Made by a program: the position numbers and the translations under genes | Shown: positions 40,105 through 49,134 of the stretch, piece by piece | Numbering within the stretch: position 1 is the stretch's first letter | Layout: each line of letters opens with the position of its first letter | Notes under the pieces: model-generated | What the model saw: the letters and a program-made list of their open reading frames with translations, nothing else | Database searches by the model: none | What the model was told of the DNA's origin: nothing | Assembly (NCBI GenBank): GCA_020725465.1 | Contig: DYEY01000026.1 | Span: forward strand, 53,968-117,967 | DNA from: Dethiobacter sp. | Lineage (GTDB): Bacteria > Bacillota > Dethiobacteria > Dethiobacterales > Dethiobacteraceae | Direction of reading: 5' to 3' | Length of the DNA stretch: 64,000 nt

Positions 40105-42198
40105 ATGCACGGCCCTGACAGAGAATTAAAACAAAAGATTATAATAATCACCGGAATGTTTCTGGTTTTTGGCTTTTTGTTTGCCGGCTGCGGCAAGCCG
40201 AAGGCTCCTGTGCGCGGACGGCCCGTGGAGCCGCTGGTTCCGGGCGAGGAAACAGGAGAGGCGCAGGCGCTGAAGGGTAGCTTTAATATAAAAAGGTCTG
40301 ACGTTCAGATAACCGGCCTCTCTGTTGCTTCCGACGGTTCGTTGGTGGCGGTAGGGTCCGGTGCCCGCACCGTTTATCTGCTGGAAAGGGACGGCAAGCT
40401 GCGCTGGGAAAAGCAGCTTAACTCGTTGCCGCTGCAGACCTACCTGGAGCCGTCAGGCAGTTTTATGGCGGTAGGCACCGCAGGCGGCCGGCTCCTGGTG
40501 CTTAACCCTGACCAGAGCATACGGCTGGAAAGAAGATTCGGTCACCCGGTAGGGTTGGTAGACTTTTCCGCTGACGGGGAAGCCATGCTGGCCGGGTTAT
40601 ACCCCGAAGACGCCACGGCGCCGGACAAACTGGTTGTAATGGACAGGCACGGACGCCAGTTATGGGAAAGAGAGTTTGATGTTTTACTGGATGCCAGGGT
40701 TGCCGGCCCGGCCAGCAATGTTTTTATCAATTGGCAGGATAGCGCTGTGAGCTACCTTGGCGTATTCGATACCGGAGGCAAGGAATACTGGCGGGTGCCA
40801 GACAGGAATCTGCTCGCGGTTTCAGGAGACGGGCGCTGGCTGGCCACTTCCTATGACAGGCAGGTCTTTCTTTACAGCATAAGCGGCGAGCAGGAGTGGT
40901 ACTATACCACAGCCGGCCAGGTGCGCCGTCTGATTTTTTCAGAGAACGGGCTTTATATCGCCGTGCTGGTCCGCGACGAGGCCACCAACAAAGAGGAACT
41001 GATTTTTCTTGGCCAAAGCGGCGAACGCCTGTGGAGCACGCGCCTCCCCGATGAATCAGAGCTGTTGGTATCCCAGGACGGCCGCCGTGTAATAGTGGCT
41101 TCCTGGCGGCATTACAGGGACGATGCCACCCAAATCCTGGTATATAACCAGAGAGGCCAGGAAGTAAACACCCTGGAGGTGGCGGGCAGGGTACAGCGGC
41201 TTGCCCTGCAGGCGGACACCCTGGTTCTGGGCCTGGAGGATGGAAACATTTTCTTTTTGAGTTTGTTGCAGCCGGCACAGGCTAAGCCGGCCAATGTCCT
41301 GGAACAACCGGAAAAGCCAAGCCCGCTGGCCTTCTACCGCCCGGTGAGCTTTACCCGGGAAAAGGACGAAACGCTGCTGGTTCTTTTCTTCTATGACCAA
41401 AATGCGCAGGTCCTGATACCCGTCACCCGCCGTACCAGGCTGACCCAGTCTGTGCTGCGGGCCGGCATTGAAGAGCTGATACGGGGGCCGATACAGGGCA
41501 GCCATCTGAACCGCACCATTCCCAAGGACGCGGAAATCAGCGTTACTCTCAATGACGGAACCGTTGCCATTGATTTGCCGGTGGCGCTGGACGAAGCCGG
41601 CGGCACCACTTTTCTTTCCGGTGTGCTTAATTCCCTCCTGCTGACAGTGAGCCAGTTCCCAACGGTGGAAGAGGTCCGCTTTACCGTAGGAGGCAAAGAA
41701 AAAGACACTTTCGGCGCAGAGGGGCTATTGATAAATGAGGGGTTTGCGCCCCGCCGCTTTAGCCGGCCGCATAACGGCCGGAGCAATTACCTGTATTTGC
41801 CATACCGTTCCGGGGAGCGTTACTACCTGCTGCCTGTGGAACGGGATTTTTTGTCGCTTACCGGGCGTACACCAATGGAAGCGGTGGTGCACCAGGTATT
41901 GTCGGAAGCCCGGGACCTCTTCCCGGAAAATTTAACCTTCAGGGGAGCCGCTATCCGCGAAGGAACGGTTTTCCTCGACTTTAACGCCGACCTTGCTTTG
42001 CTGGCCACCTCCACCGACCCGGCAGCGGTGGCCAGGGCGGTACTGCTGCGGGACGCCATCGCCCTCAGTCTGGCGGAAAACCTTCCCTATACACATTTTA
42101 AGTTTCTGGCCGATTCGGAAGAGATAAAAGTGCCGCCGGACTTCCCTGTTTTGGAACTGACCGTCTCGCGGCCGTACTATATTAACCAGGAGGAGTAG
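40105..42198 (+). CDS. Beta-propeller plus double GerMN lipoprotein, LpqB-like
   Basis: The 697-residue protein has a lipoprotein signal with FAGC and lipid cysteine C29. Residues about 50-400 contain repeated strands such as SDGSLVAVGSG, DGRWLATSYD and QDGRRVIVASW, which form a beta-propeller. Two GerMN-type domains follow at about 408-540 and 560-690 (for example VTLNDGTVAIDLPVALDEAGG and REGTVFLDFNADL). Actinobacterial LpqB, encoded after mtrA-mtrB, combines GerMN and propeller domains in the opposite order. It probably sits on the outer face of the membrane and modulates the kinase encoded just upstream. The domains are clear; the functional parallel is inference. Confidence 0.82.
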   Translation: MHGPDRELKQKIIIITGMFLVFGFLFAGCGKPKAPVRGRPVEPLVPGEETGEAQALKGSFNIKRSDVQITGLSVASDGSLVAVGSGARTVYLLERDGKLRWEKQLNSLPLQTYLEPSGSFMAVGTAGGRLLVLNPDQSIRLERRFGHPVGLVDFSADGEAMLAGLYPEDATAPDKLVVMDRHGRQLWEREFDVLLDARVAGPASNVFINWQDSAVSYLGVFDTGGKEYWRVPDRNLLAVSGDGRWLATSYDRQVFLYSISGEQEWYYTTAGQVRRLIFSENGLYIAVLVRDEATNKEELIFLGQSGERLWSTRLPDESELLVSQDGRRVIVASWRHYRDDATQILVYNQRGQEVNTLEVAGRVQRLALQADTLVLGLEDGNIFFLSLLQPAQAKPANVLEQPEKPSPLAFYRPVSFTREKDETLLVLFFYDQNAQVLIPVTRRTRLTQSVLRAGIEELIRGPIQGSHLNRTIPKDAEISVTLNDGTVAIDLPVALDEAGGTTFLSGVLNSLLLTVSQFPTVEEVRFTVGGKEKDTFGAEGLLINEGFAPRRFSRPHNGRSNYLYLPYRSGERYYLLPVERDFLSLTGRTPMEAVVHQVLSEARDLFPENLTFRGAAIREGTVFLDFNADLALLATSTDPAAVARAVLLRDAIALSLAENLPYTHFKFLADSEEIKVPPDFPVLELTVSRPYYINQEE

Positions 42199-42204
42199 GT
42201 CAAT

Positions 42205-43182
42205 ATGAGAAAACTGGTGGCATTGCTGGCAGTTCTTATGCTTCTGGCCGGCTGCGTTCCAAGGCTGACACCGCCCCCCTCCGGGCAAAACTTACCGCCC
42301 TTAACGTCACCTGCGCCGCCTGCGCCGCCACGGCCGCCTGAGCCCATCTGGATTACCATTTACCTGGCCCAGGGTGAACAGCTGGTTCCGGTCACCGTGC
42401 GCCGGGAGGCCCCTGCCCCCGCTTCTCCTGTCGGAGAAGCGCTGGAAGCGCTGCTGGAGTGGAATTATCCTGAATGGGCGGTATCACCGCTGCCGCTGAC
42501 CACTGAAATACTGGGGGTGCGGACAGAAGATAAAACGGCTGTGGTGGATTTCGGCCGGCAGACACTGAGCGGTTTTGCCGGGGGGACCCTGGGCGAAGCG
42601 CTGCTGTTAAAAAGCCTGGTGCTGACACTGACCTCCATTCCCGGAATTGAGAATGTGCGGATACTGGTGGAAGGACAGGCAGCAGAGGCGGCATTCGGGC
42701 ATATTGACACCTCCGCGCCGTTGGAGCGGCCGTCCCATATCAACTGCGAGGCTGAAGGCGGGGAAAGCGGCGAAAACACGGTGACACTGTGGTTTGTGGA
42801 CCAGCACGCCATGTTCAGTGTTCCGGTCAGCCGCTCTCTGCCAGGTCCGGCAGACTGGAGGGTTGCACTGGAGGAATTATTTAAGGGGCCAGCTCCCGGC
42901 AGCCTGCTGCTGTCGCCGCTACCTCCGGGAACTACGGTGCTTGACGCCCAACTTAAAGACGGCACCTGTACCGTGAACCTTTCGGCGGAATTTGTCAACA
43001 ACTATGGTGGGGGCTCGGCGCTGGAGCGGCTGGTAATCCAGTCCCTGGTGCTTACCCTGACCGAATTTAAGGAGGTGGAGCGGGTACAGCTCCTGGTGGA
43101 GGGAGAAAAAGGGGATTCTTTTCTTGGGCATATCGGCACCTATGAACCTTTTACCAGGGAACCGCCCAACAGGTTTTTCTGA
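42205..43182 (+). CDS. Lipoprotein with two GerMN domains
   Basis: The 325-residue protein starts with a lipoprotein signal (LLAGC, lipid cysteine C17), a proline-rich spacer (about 20-48) and two GerMN domains at about 50-160 and 190-315, seen in EDKTAVVDFGRQTLSGFAGG and KDGTCTVNLSAEFVNNYGGG. GerMN domains occur in sporulation protein GerM and in LpqB and probably bind cell-wall or protein ligands. The gene starts six bases after the preceding lipoprotein gene. Confidence 0.85.
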   Translation: MRKLVALLAVLMLLAGCVPRLTPPPSGQNLPPLTSPAPPAPPRPPEPIWITIYLAQGEQLVPVTVRREAPAPASPVGEALEALLEWNYPEWAVSPLPLTTEILGVRTEDKTAVVDFGRQTLSGFAGGTLGEALLLKSLVLTLTSIPGIENVRILVEGQAAEAAFGHIDTSAPLERPSHINCEAEGGESGENTVTLWFVDQHAMFSVPVSRSLPGPADWRVALEELFKGPAPGSLLLSPLPPGTTVLDAQLKDGTCTVNLSAEFVNNYGGGSALERLVIQSLVLTLTEFKEVERVQLLVEGEKGDSFLGHIGTYEPFTREPPNRFF

Positions 43183-43195
43183 AACGTCCGAAACG

Positions 43196-43223
43196 GAGGG
43201 CCGCTTGCCAGCAGGCGGCCTTC
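43196..43223 (+). terminator. Weak terminator hairpin after the GerMN operon, containing the argS -35 box
   Basis: Stem GAGGGCCGC / GCGGCCTTC with a ten-base loop; only a poor T-run follows. The loop holds the argS -35 box. Confidence 0.5.
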
Positions 43224-43233
43224 TTGTTATAAT
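43205..43233 (+). promoter_or_regulatory. Sigma-A promoter of argS
   Basis: TTGCCA (43205-43210), 17 bases, TATAAT (43228-43233), 34 bases before the argS start. Confidence 0.8.
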
Positions 43234-43267
43234 ATTGGCAAAATGCAAGGAACGAGGTCCCGGATCA

Positions 43268-44959
43268 ATGCAGCAGTTTAAAGAAGAAATCGGCCGCCTG
43301 CTCTCCGTTCACGCCGGCCTTGACGAAGCGCAGGTATTCGCTGATCTTGAAGTTCCGCCCTCACCTGAGCTTGGCGACTTTGCCTTTCCCTGCTTTAAAC
43401 TGGCAAAATCATTCCGGATGGCGCCACCGCGGATAGCTGCCGACCTGGCACAAAAAATCCCGCCGGGGAGTTTTTTTGAGCGGGTGGAGGCCAAAGGCCC
43501 CTACCTTAATTTTTTCTGTAACCGCGGCTTGCTGGCGGCGCTTGCGATACGTGCCGTGCTGACGGAAAAGGAAAATTACGGCCGCCGGGAATCGGGCCGC
43601 GGCCGGACCGTTGTAATTGACTATTCCTCTCCCAATATCGCCAAGCCCTTTGGCATCGGGCACCTTCGTTCCACCATAATCGGTCAGGCTCTTTACAGGA
43701 TATTCAGCGCTCTTGGCTATCACTGCGTGGGAATAAATCACCTGGGGGACTGGGGTACGCAGTTTGGCAAGATGATAGCGGCTTACCTGCGCTGGGGGGA
43801 AGAAGCCAGTTTGTCTGCCGACCCCATCCGGCATCTTTATGACCTTTATGTAAGGTTTCACAGCGAGGCCGAAACCGATCAGGCGCTGGAGGACGAAGGA
43901 CGGGCCTGGTTTAAAAAACTGGAGGACGGTGACGAGACGGCGCGGTCGCTCTGGCAGCGCTTCCGTGACCTTAGCCTCCTTGATTTCCGGCGTGTTTATA
44001 AAATGCTGGGCGTGGAATTCGACGCGTACCAGGGAGAGAGTTTTTATAACGAAATGCTGGATGATACCATCCGCCTCATAGAGGAAGCCGGCCTGGCCCG
44101 CCTCTCCGAAGGCGCCTTAATCGTGGACCTGGAAGATGAAGGGCTGCCACCCTGCCTGCTGCGCAAGCAGGACGGCGCCACTCTGTATGCCACCCGTGAC
44201 CTGTGCGCCGCCATCTGGCGCCAGCACACGTACCGTTTTGACCTGGCGCTGTACGTGGTAGGCGCTGACCAGGCGCTCCATTTCCGCCAGCTTTTTGCCG
44301 TGCTGAAAAAATTGGGCTACTCCTGGGCGGAAAACTGCCACCACGTGCCTTTTGGCCTGATTCGCTTCAGGGATGGCAAAATGTCAACCCGTCAGGGCAA
44401 GCTTGTTTTCCTGGAGGATGTGCTTAACAGGGCGGTGGAGCTGGCCGGCGCCATTATCAGTGAAAAAAACCCCGGTCTTTCCGACAAAGAAACGGTGGCC
44501 CGGCAGGTGGGAACAGGCGCGATTATTTTCGGCGACCTGTACAATGATAGGGTCAAGGATATCGAGTTTGACTGGGACAAGGTGCTGGACTTTTCCGGGG
44601 AGACAGCGCCCTACATCCAGTATTCCCATGCCCGCATCTGCAGCATCTTGCGTAAAGCCGGAAAGTTTGACGGGGGTGACCCCTCGCTGCTTTTGCTGGA
44701 GGAGGAACAGGCGGTGGCAAGGACGCTGACCCGTTTTCCCGAGGCCATCGAACGTGCAGCGGAGACTTACCGTCCTTCGGTGGTGGCTCGCTACCTGGTG
44801 GACCTGGCCCGGGAGTTTAACCGCTTCTATCACCAGTGTCCGGTACTCCAGGCACAGGAAGACGTAAAAAAAGCCCGCCTACTGCTGATTGACGCTGTAA
44901 GGCAGGTTCTGGTCAACGGTCTCTGCCTGCTTGGCATTGCAGCCCCGGAAGAAATGTAG
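43268..44959 (+). CDS. argS: Arginyl-tRNA synthetase
   Basis: A 563-residue class I synthetase with an N-terminal additional domain, the HIGH-type motif SSPNIAKPFGIGHLRST, a KMS-type motif in DGKMSTRQGK and the C-terminal DALR anticodon-binding domain. It charges tRNA-Arg. The ATG at 43268 lies after GAGGT at a rather long distance; the longer upstream frame overlaps the lipoprotein gene and lacks conservation. Confidence 0.97.
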   Translation: MQQFKEEIGRLLSVHAGLDEAQVFADLEVPPSPELGDFAFPCFKLAKSFRMAPPRIAADLAQKIPPGSFFERVEAKGPYLNFFCNRGLLAALAIRAVLTEKENYGRRESGRGRTVVIDYSSPNIAKPFGIGHLRSTIIGQALYRIFSALGYHCVGINHLGDWGTQFGKMIAAYLRWGEEASLSADPIRHLYDLYVRFHSEAETDQALEDEGRAWFKKLEDGDETARSLWQRFRDLSLLDFRRVYKMLGVEFDAYQGESFYNEMLDDTIRLIEEAGLARLSEGALIVDLEDEGLPPCLLRKQDGATLYATRDLCAAIWRQHTYRFDLALYVVGADQALHFRQLFAVLKKLGYSWAENCHHVPFGLIRFRDGKMSTRQGKLVFLEDVLNRAVELAGAIISEKNPGLSDKETVARQVGTGAIIFGDLYNDRVKDIEFDWDKVLDFSGETAPYIQYSHARICSILRKAGKFDGGDPSLLLLEEEQAVARTLTRFPEAIERAAETYRPSVVARYLVDLAREFNRFYHQCPVLQAQEDVKKARLLLIDAVRQVLVNGLCLLGIAAPEEM

Positions 44960-44988
44960 TTGACGTGCCCCACAACTTTAGATATAAT
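44960..44988 (+). promoter_or_regulatory. Sigma-A promoter of the fluoride-responsive operon
   Basis: TTGACG (44960-44965), 17 bases, TATAAT (44983-44988), starting right after the argS stop. The transcript would begin at about 44995, at the riboswitch. Confidence 0.9.
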
Positions 44989-44994
44989 CGTTTT

Positions 44995-45086
44995 ACGGCG
45001 AAGGGGCTCGCCCGGGGAAAACCCGAACCGCAATAAAATGCTGATAGCTCCTACCACAACAGGTAGGAGCTATTCACGTTTTTTTA
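44995..45086 (+). promoter_or_regulatory. Fluoride riboswitch (crcB type) with terminator
   Basis: The aptamer starts GGCGAAGGGGCTCGCC, has a small hairpin CGGG-GAAAA-CCCG, then AACCGC and ends GCTGATAGCTCCTAC at 45040-45054. GGGGCT in the first loop can form the fluoride-aptamer pseudoknot with AGCTCC near the 3' end. A competing terminator (ATAGCTCCTACC with GGTAGGAGCTAT, 45044-45073) ends in TTTTTTT and uses the same strand, the expected switching logic: fluoride-bound RNA lets transcription proceed. One usually conserved base (GGCGAU) reads A. Confidence 0.88.
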
Positions 45087-45105
45087 CTGGTAGGGAGGTG
45101 GTGAC

Positions 45106-46284
45106 GTGCTGCTTAGCCTGACGGTGATTCTTTTTTTAGGCTTGGCAGGACAAAAAATTTTTGCTGCTGCCAGGCTGCCCGGCCTGGTAGGGTTGGTCCT
45201 GACCGGCATCCTGGTAGGGCCGCACTTTTTTAACCTGTTGGAACCCGGACTACTGCAGCTTTCCCCGGATATAAGAGTGCTTGCCCTTATCATCATCCTG
45301 CTGCGCGCAGGCCTCGGCCTTAATTTGCAGGTACTGAGGCGAATCGGGTTTACCGCGCTGAAACTAAGCGTACTGCCCGCTGTTTTTGAGGGTTTCGCTG
45401 TGGCAGCTTTATTTTGGTACCTGTTTCGGTCTTCCTGGCTGGAAGGCGCCATTCTCGGCTTTATCCTGGCCGCAGTTTCTCCCGCGGTAATAGTCCCCTT
45501 CATGTTGGAACTGCGTGAGCGGGGATTGGGCGCGAACAAAGAAATACCGGCTATGATACTGGCCAGCGCCGCCGTTGATGACGTGTTTGCCATAACTATG
45601 TTTTCGGTCTTCCTGGGGCTGGCGGTGGGAACAGGCCAGGCTGTGATTAAACTGGCCTGGGTGCCAGTGGAAATTGCCGGCGGCGTTGCGCTTGGCTTGT
45701 TGGCAGGGGCTGTGCTGGTCTGCCTGTTTAACAGAGCGGAACTTAAGCCGGCAGAGGAACTGCTGGCCCTGATTGGCTCCGCCACCATGGTAACCTTACT
45801 GGGAACGGCCTTCCACCTGTCAGGATTGCTGGCCGTAATGAGCCTTGGCTTTATCTTGCTGGAGAAAGCCGGTGTCCGGGCCTTCCGCCTGGAGCAGGGC
45901 CTTAATCATCTATGGCTGGCGGCCCAACTGTTCCTGTTCATTTTAATCGGTGCTGCCGTAAACGTCCCGGTGGCGTGGGAAGCGGGGCTGACCGGCTTTC
46001 TGATCATCGCCTGCGGGCTCTGTTTTCGCTCTCTTGGCGTATTGCTTTCAACCTGGCGCTCAGGACTGGATTTTCGCGAGCAGCTGTTTTGCTGTGTGGC
46101 CAATTTTCCCAAGGCCACCGTGCAGGCCGCTATCGGTGGTTTGCCTTTGGCCATGGGATTGCCGGCGGGAGAAGTTATTCTGGCGGTAGCGGTGCTCTCC
46201 ATCATTGTAACTGCCCCGCTTGGCGCCATTGGCTTAAAATGGCTGGCACCCCGCCTTCTTAAAGACGCTGCAAAGGAGGATTGA
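45106..46284 (+). CDS. Cation:proton antiporter (CPA family)
   Basis: A 392-residue protein with about 11-12 membrane segments typical of the Na+/H+ exchanger fold (GLVGLVLTGILVGP, AAVSPAVIVPFML, ILASAAVDDVFAITMF with the paired aspartates). Start GTG 45106 follows GGGAGG. Regulation by a fluoride riboswitch implies that the protein helps tolerate fluoride or the acid load that accompanies HF entry. The next gene encodes a CBS protein. Confidence 0.88.
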   Translation: MLLSLTVILFLGLAGQKIFAAARLPGLVGLVLTGILVGPHFFNLLEPGLLQLSPDIRVLALIIILLRAGLGLNLQVLRRIGFTALKLSVLPAVFEGFAVAALFWYLFRSSWLEGAILGFILAAVSPAVIVPFMLELRERGLGANKEIPAMILASAAVDDVFAITMFSVFLGLAVGTGQAVIKLAWVPVEIAGGVALGLLAGAVLVCLFNRAELKPAEELLALIGSATMVTLLGTAFHLSGLLAVMSLGFILLEKAGVRAFRLEQGLNHLWLAAQLFLFILIGAAVNVPVAWEAGLTGFLIIACGLCFRSLGVLLSTWRSGLDFREQLFCCVANFPKATVQAAIGGLPLAMGLPAGEVILAVAVLSIIVTAPLGAIGLKWLAPRLLKDAAKED

Positions 46285-46285
46285 T

Positions 46286-46753
46286 ATGAAGGTAAGGGAT
46301 GTAATGACCAGGGATGTGATAACTGTCAGCGAGAATACTACCCTGCTGGAAGCGGCCAAAATAATGGCAACCCGCAATATAAGCGGGCTGCCGGTTTTAA
46401 CTGAGGAGGGGGTGCTGGCCGGGATAGTGAGCGAGTCCGACGTTATACGGTTAAAAAGACGGCTGCATATGCCGGACTACATTCAATTGCTGGAAAACCT
46501 GATTAATGATGCCCATCCCGAAGATTTTGCCTCAGAGGTCGCCCGCGTCCTTTCTCTGCCGGTACGGGAGTTCATGACCAAAAGACCGGTAACCGTGAAA
46601 GAGGAAACCAGCGTGGCCGAAGCGGCACGCCTGATGTCCGAACACGGGTTCAACCGGCTGCCGGTCTTGCACAACCGTAAACTGACAGGCATTGTCACCC
46701 GCCGCGACCTGCTTTGGGCCATGGTTAAAATAAGCCAAGACCTGACGAAATAA
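46286..46753 (+). CDS. CBS-domain pair protein
   Basis: A 155-residue protein made of two CBS domains (about 1-60 and 90-150) with VRDVMTRDVITVSENTTLLEAAKIM and VREFMTKRPVTVKEETSVAEAARLM. CBS pairs bind adenosyl ligands and often gate transporters. It starts one base after the antiporter stop, so it probably regulates that transporter. Its last 29 bases overlap the convergent Gdt1-type gene. Confidence 0.9.
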   Translation: MKVRDVMTRDVITVSENTTLLEAAKIMATRNISGLPVLTEEGVLAGIVSESDVIRLKRRLHMPDYIQLLENLINDAHPEDFASEVARVLSLPVREFMTKRPVTVKEETSVAEAARLMSEHGFNRLPVLHNRKLTGIVTRRDLLWAMVKISQDLTK

Positions 46754-47291
46754 AGGTGACACCAAAGATAATGAAAAGCAGGGAGCTGGCGATTTTCACC
46801 GTCTGCCGCGGCAGGCGGGCGAGGAAACGGGAGCCAAGATATGCCGCCAGCGCATGGTTCACTGCCTGGCCGGCCATGGCGCCCAGGAAAACGGCGACCG
46901 GCGCCCCGTAGGAAGCGGTGAGGGCGATGGCGGCCAGCTGCGTTTTGTCTCCCAGCTCCGCCAGAAAGACCAGGGTGAAAGTCTGAACGGCCACCCCCCG
47001 ACCGGGGGATTGGACCTCACGGTCCGCTTCCGTGCGCTTCAGGGCCATCCAGAAGCCCATGGACAGAAAAAAAAGACCGCTGGCCACCAGAGCCGTTTCC
47101 CGCGGCAAGAGTCCTGCCAGAAAGTCACCCAGTATCACGGCCAGGGCGGTAATCGCCGCCAGTGCTGCAAGAGCCCCCGCCAGCACCTGGCGGGGAGGAA
47201 AGCGGCTTGACAGTGTCAGAGTTACCAGCTGGGTTTTGTCACCGAGCTCTGCCAGCAGTACTGCTGCAAAAGCAATAAAGAAAACCGTCAT
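46725..47291 (-). CDS. Gdt1/TMEM165 (UPF0016) family cation transporter
   Basis: A 188-residue protein with six membrane segments and the two signature motifs AELGDKTQLVTL and AELGDKTQLAAI of UPF0016. Members export Mn2+ or move Ca2+/H+. The gene converges on and overlaps the CBS gene by 29 bases. GGAGTGA lies about eight bases before the ATG. Confidence 0.93.
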   Translation of the reverse strand: MTVFFIAFAAVLLAELGDKTQLVTLTLSSRFPPRQVLAGALAALAAITALAVILGDFLAGLLPRETALVASGLFFLSMGFWMALKRTEADREVQSPGRGVAVQTFTLVFLAELGDKTQLAAIALTASYGAPVAVFLGAMAGQAVNHALAAYLGSRFLARLPRQTVKIASSLLFIIFGVTFISSGLGLF

Positions 47292-47351
47292 TTTTTAAAT
47301 CACTCCGTTTATCCCGCTGCCACTATTATACCCCTGCCGCGCCTTTTAGTG

Positions 47352-47381
47352 TTGCTTTTTTTTGCTGCTTTGGGGTATACT
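47352..47381 (+). promoter_or_regulatory. Promoter of serS
   Basis: TTGCTT (47352-47357), 18 bases, TATACT (47376-47381), about 60 bases before the T-box stem I. Confidence 0.55.
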
Positions 47382-47436
47382 ATTTATAACTTAAGAGGTA
47401 AATGCCAGGGAAGGGCCAAAGTACCCCGTACCGCTA

Positions 47437-47620
47437 TTTTCAGAGAGCCGGTGGTCGCTGCGAACCGGCAGGCAAACGGGAGAATTCCGGCCTGGAGGCG
47501 GGTGGGGGAAATTTAGTATCCTGCCCCGCGGGGGAGCGTTACAGCCAAAGAGAGGGCCGGGGGACCGGCCAATTAGGGTGGCACCGCGACAAAGTCGTCC
47601 CTGCAGGGGCGCTTTTTTAT
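47437..47620 (+). promoter_or_regulatory. T-box riboswitch (serine) before serS
   Basis: Stem I begins at CAGAGAGCCGG (47440). The likely specifier is TCC (47486-47488), which matches the GGA anticodon of tRNA-Ser found at 63709. The T-box core AGGGTGGCACCGCG lies at 47575-47588, followed by a terminator stem and TTTTTT at 47613-47618. Together with the promoter this fills the 353-bp gap between the Gdt1-type gene and serS. Confidence 0.92.
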
Positions 47621-47644
47621 TTATATGTACAGGGAGGATTGCTG

Positions 47645-48922
47645 ATGCTGGATTTAAAATTTGTCCGTGAAAACCTGGAGATGGTGAGGGAGGCGGCCGC
47701 CCGCAAAGGAGAAGAGGCGGATATCAACCGTTTCACAGCGGTGGATGAGCAGCGGCGCCGGCTGCTAAGCGAAGTTGAGCGCCTGAAAAACAGGCGCAAC
47801 GTGGTGTCGGAACAGGTGGCCGCCATGAAAAAAAGCGGCGAAGACGCCACAGCCGTGATTGAAGAAATGAGGGCGGTGTCGGCGCGGATCAAGGAAATGG
47901 ACAGCGAAATCCGCGGTATTGAGGAAGAGCTGCAGAATATCCTGCTCACACTGCCCAATATCCCGCTGCCGGGAGTACCGGTTGGCCAAAACGAAGCAGA
48001 TAATGTGCCTGTCCGTTTTTTTGGCGAGCCTCCCCGTTTTGACTTTGAACCAAAAGCGCACTGGGATATTGCCGCCGGCCTTGATATCATAGACTTTGAG
48101 CGGGCGGGCAAGGTAACCGGCGCCCGGTTTGCCTTCTACAAGGGCTGGGGAGCGCGGCTGGAGCGTGCGCTTATCAACTTTATGCTGGACCTGCACGTAA
48201 ACGAGCACGGTTATACCGAAATATTCCCGCCATTTTTGGTACACAGGAACAGCATGACAGGTACCGGGCAGCTGCCGAAATTCGAGGAAGACGCTTTTCG
48301 TGTGGCAGGGACGGAATACTTTCTGATTCCCACCGCCGAAGTGCCTGTAACCAACCTGCACCGTGAAGAAATAATGCCGGAGGAGGCTCTCCCCCTGCGC
48401 TACGCCGCCTACAGCGCCTGCTTCCGTGCTGAGGCCGGCGCCCACGGCCGGGATACCCGCGGCCTGATCCGGCAACACCAGTTTAACAAGGTGGAGCTGG
48501 TCAAGTTCACCCGGCCGGAAGATTCCGACGCTGAACTGGAGTCGCTTACCGCCAACGCGGAAGAGGTGTTAAAGAGGCTGGGCCTGCCCTATCGTGTAGT
48601 TCTGATGTGCACCGGTGAACTGGGATTTGCTGCGGCCAAAAAATATGACCTGGAAGTATGGCTGCCCGCCTTCAATGCTTACCGCGAAATATCTTCCTGC
48701 AGCAATTTCAGTGACTTTCAGGCGCGCCGGGCGGGGATACGTTTCCGGCGCAAGGGAGGCAGGGCAGAATTCGTCCACACTCTGAACGGTTCCGGTGTGG
48801 CGGTGGGCAGGACTGTGGCCGCCATATTGGAAAACTACCAACAGGGGGATGGCACGGTACTGGTTCCCCCGGCACTGCGCCCCTACCTGTCCGGACTGCG
48901 GGGGAATTACATAGGAAGGTAG
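47645..48922 (+). CDS. serS: Seryl-tRNA synthetase
   Basis: The 425-residue class II synthetase has the N-terminal coiled-coil arm (about 1-100) that contacts the long variable arm of tRNA-Ser, motif 2 [22 protein letters not shown] region and motif 3 [17 protein letters not shown]. Start ATG 47645 has GGGAGG upstream. All four serine tRNAs lie within the next 15 kb. Confidence 0.98.
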   Translation: MLDLKFVRENLEMVREAAARKGEEADINRFTAVDEQRRRLLSEVERLKNRRNVVSEQVAAMKKSGEDATAVIEEMRAVSARIKEMDSEIRGIEEELQNILLTLPNIPLPGVPVGQNEADNVPVRFFGEPPRFDFEPKAHWDIAAGLDIIDFERAGKVTGARFAFYKGWGARLERALINFMLDLHVNEHGYTEIFPPFLVHRNSMTGTGQLPKFEEDAFRVAGTEYFLIPTAEVPVTNLHREEIMPEEALPLRYAAYSACFRAEAGAHGRDTRGLIRQHQFNKVELVKFTRPEDSDAELESLTANAEEVLKRLGLPYRVVLMCTGELGFAAAKKYDLEVWLPAFNAYREISSCSNFSDFQARRAGIRFRRKGGRAEFVHTLNGSGVAVGRTVAAILENYQQGDGTVLVPPALRPYLSGLRGNYIGR

Positions 48923-48944
48923 GCATTAAACTTATTGAAGAGCA

Positions 48945-49112
48945 TCATTCTCTCTTCCCCTTTTTCCTTTGCTTAACACACTCTGTAAGCAGATATTCAA
49001 TTTGCCCGTTAATGGAGCGGAATTCATCTTCTGCCCATGCCGCCAGCTCCTGCCAGAGAGAAGGGGATAAACGCAACAATATTTGCTTTTTGTTCCTGTC
49101 TTTGTCTGTCAT
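48945..49112 (-). CDS. Small ribbon-helix-helix (Arc-type) DNA-binding protein
   Basis: A 55-residue protein, [19 protein letters not shown] at the start, then [19 protein letters not shown]. This is a ribbon-helix-helix core (beta strand ILLRLS, two helices). AAAGGG lies eight to nine bases upstream of the ATG. It starts 22 bases after the SPFH gene on the same strand, so the two are co-transcribed. It may repress its own operon; no partner toxin is seen. Confidence 0.75.
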   Translation of the reverse strand: MTDKDRNKKQILLRLSPSLWQELAAWAEDEFRSINGQIEYLLTECVKQRKKGKRE

Positions 49113-49134
49113 CAATTAAGCCCTTTGTTTTTAA

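Noticed and set aside
48937..48957. Small stem GAAGAG/CTCTTC after serS as a terminator
   Set aside because: Six base pairs with a nine-base loop and interrupted T-run, and inside the end of the small DNA-binding protein gene; too weak.
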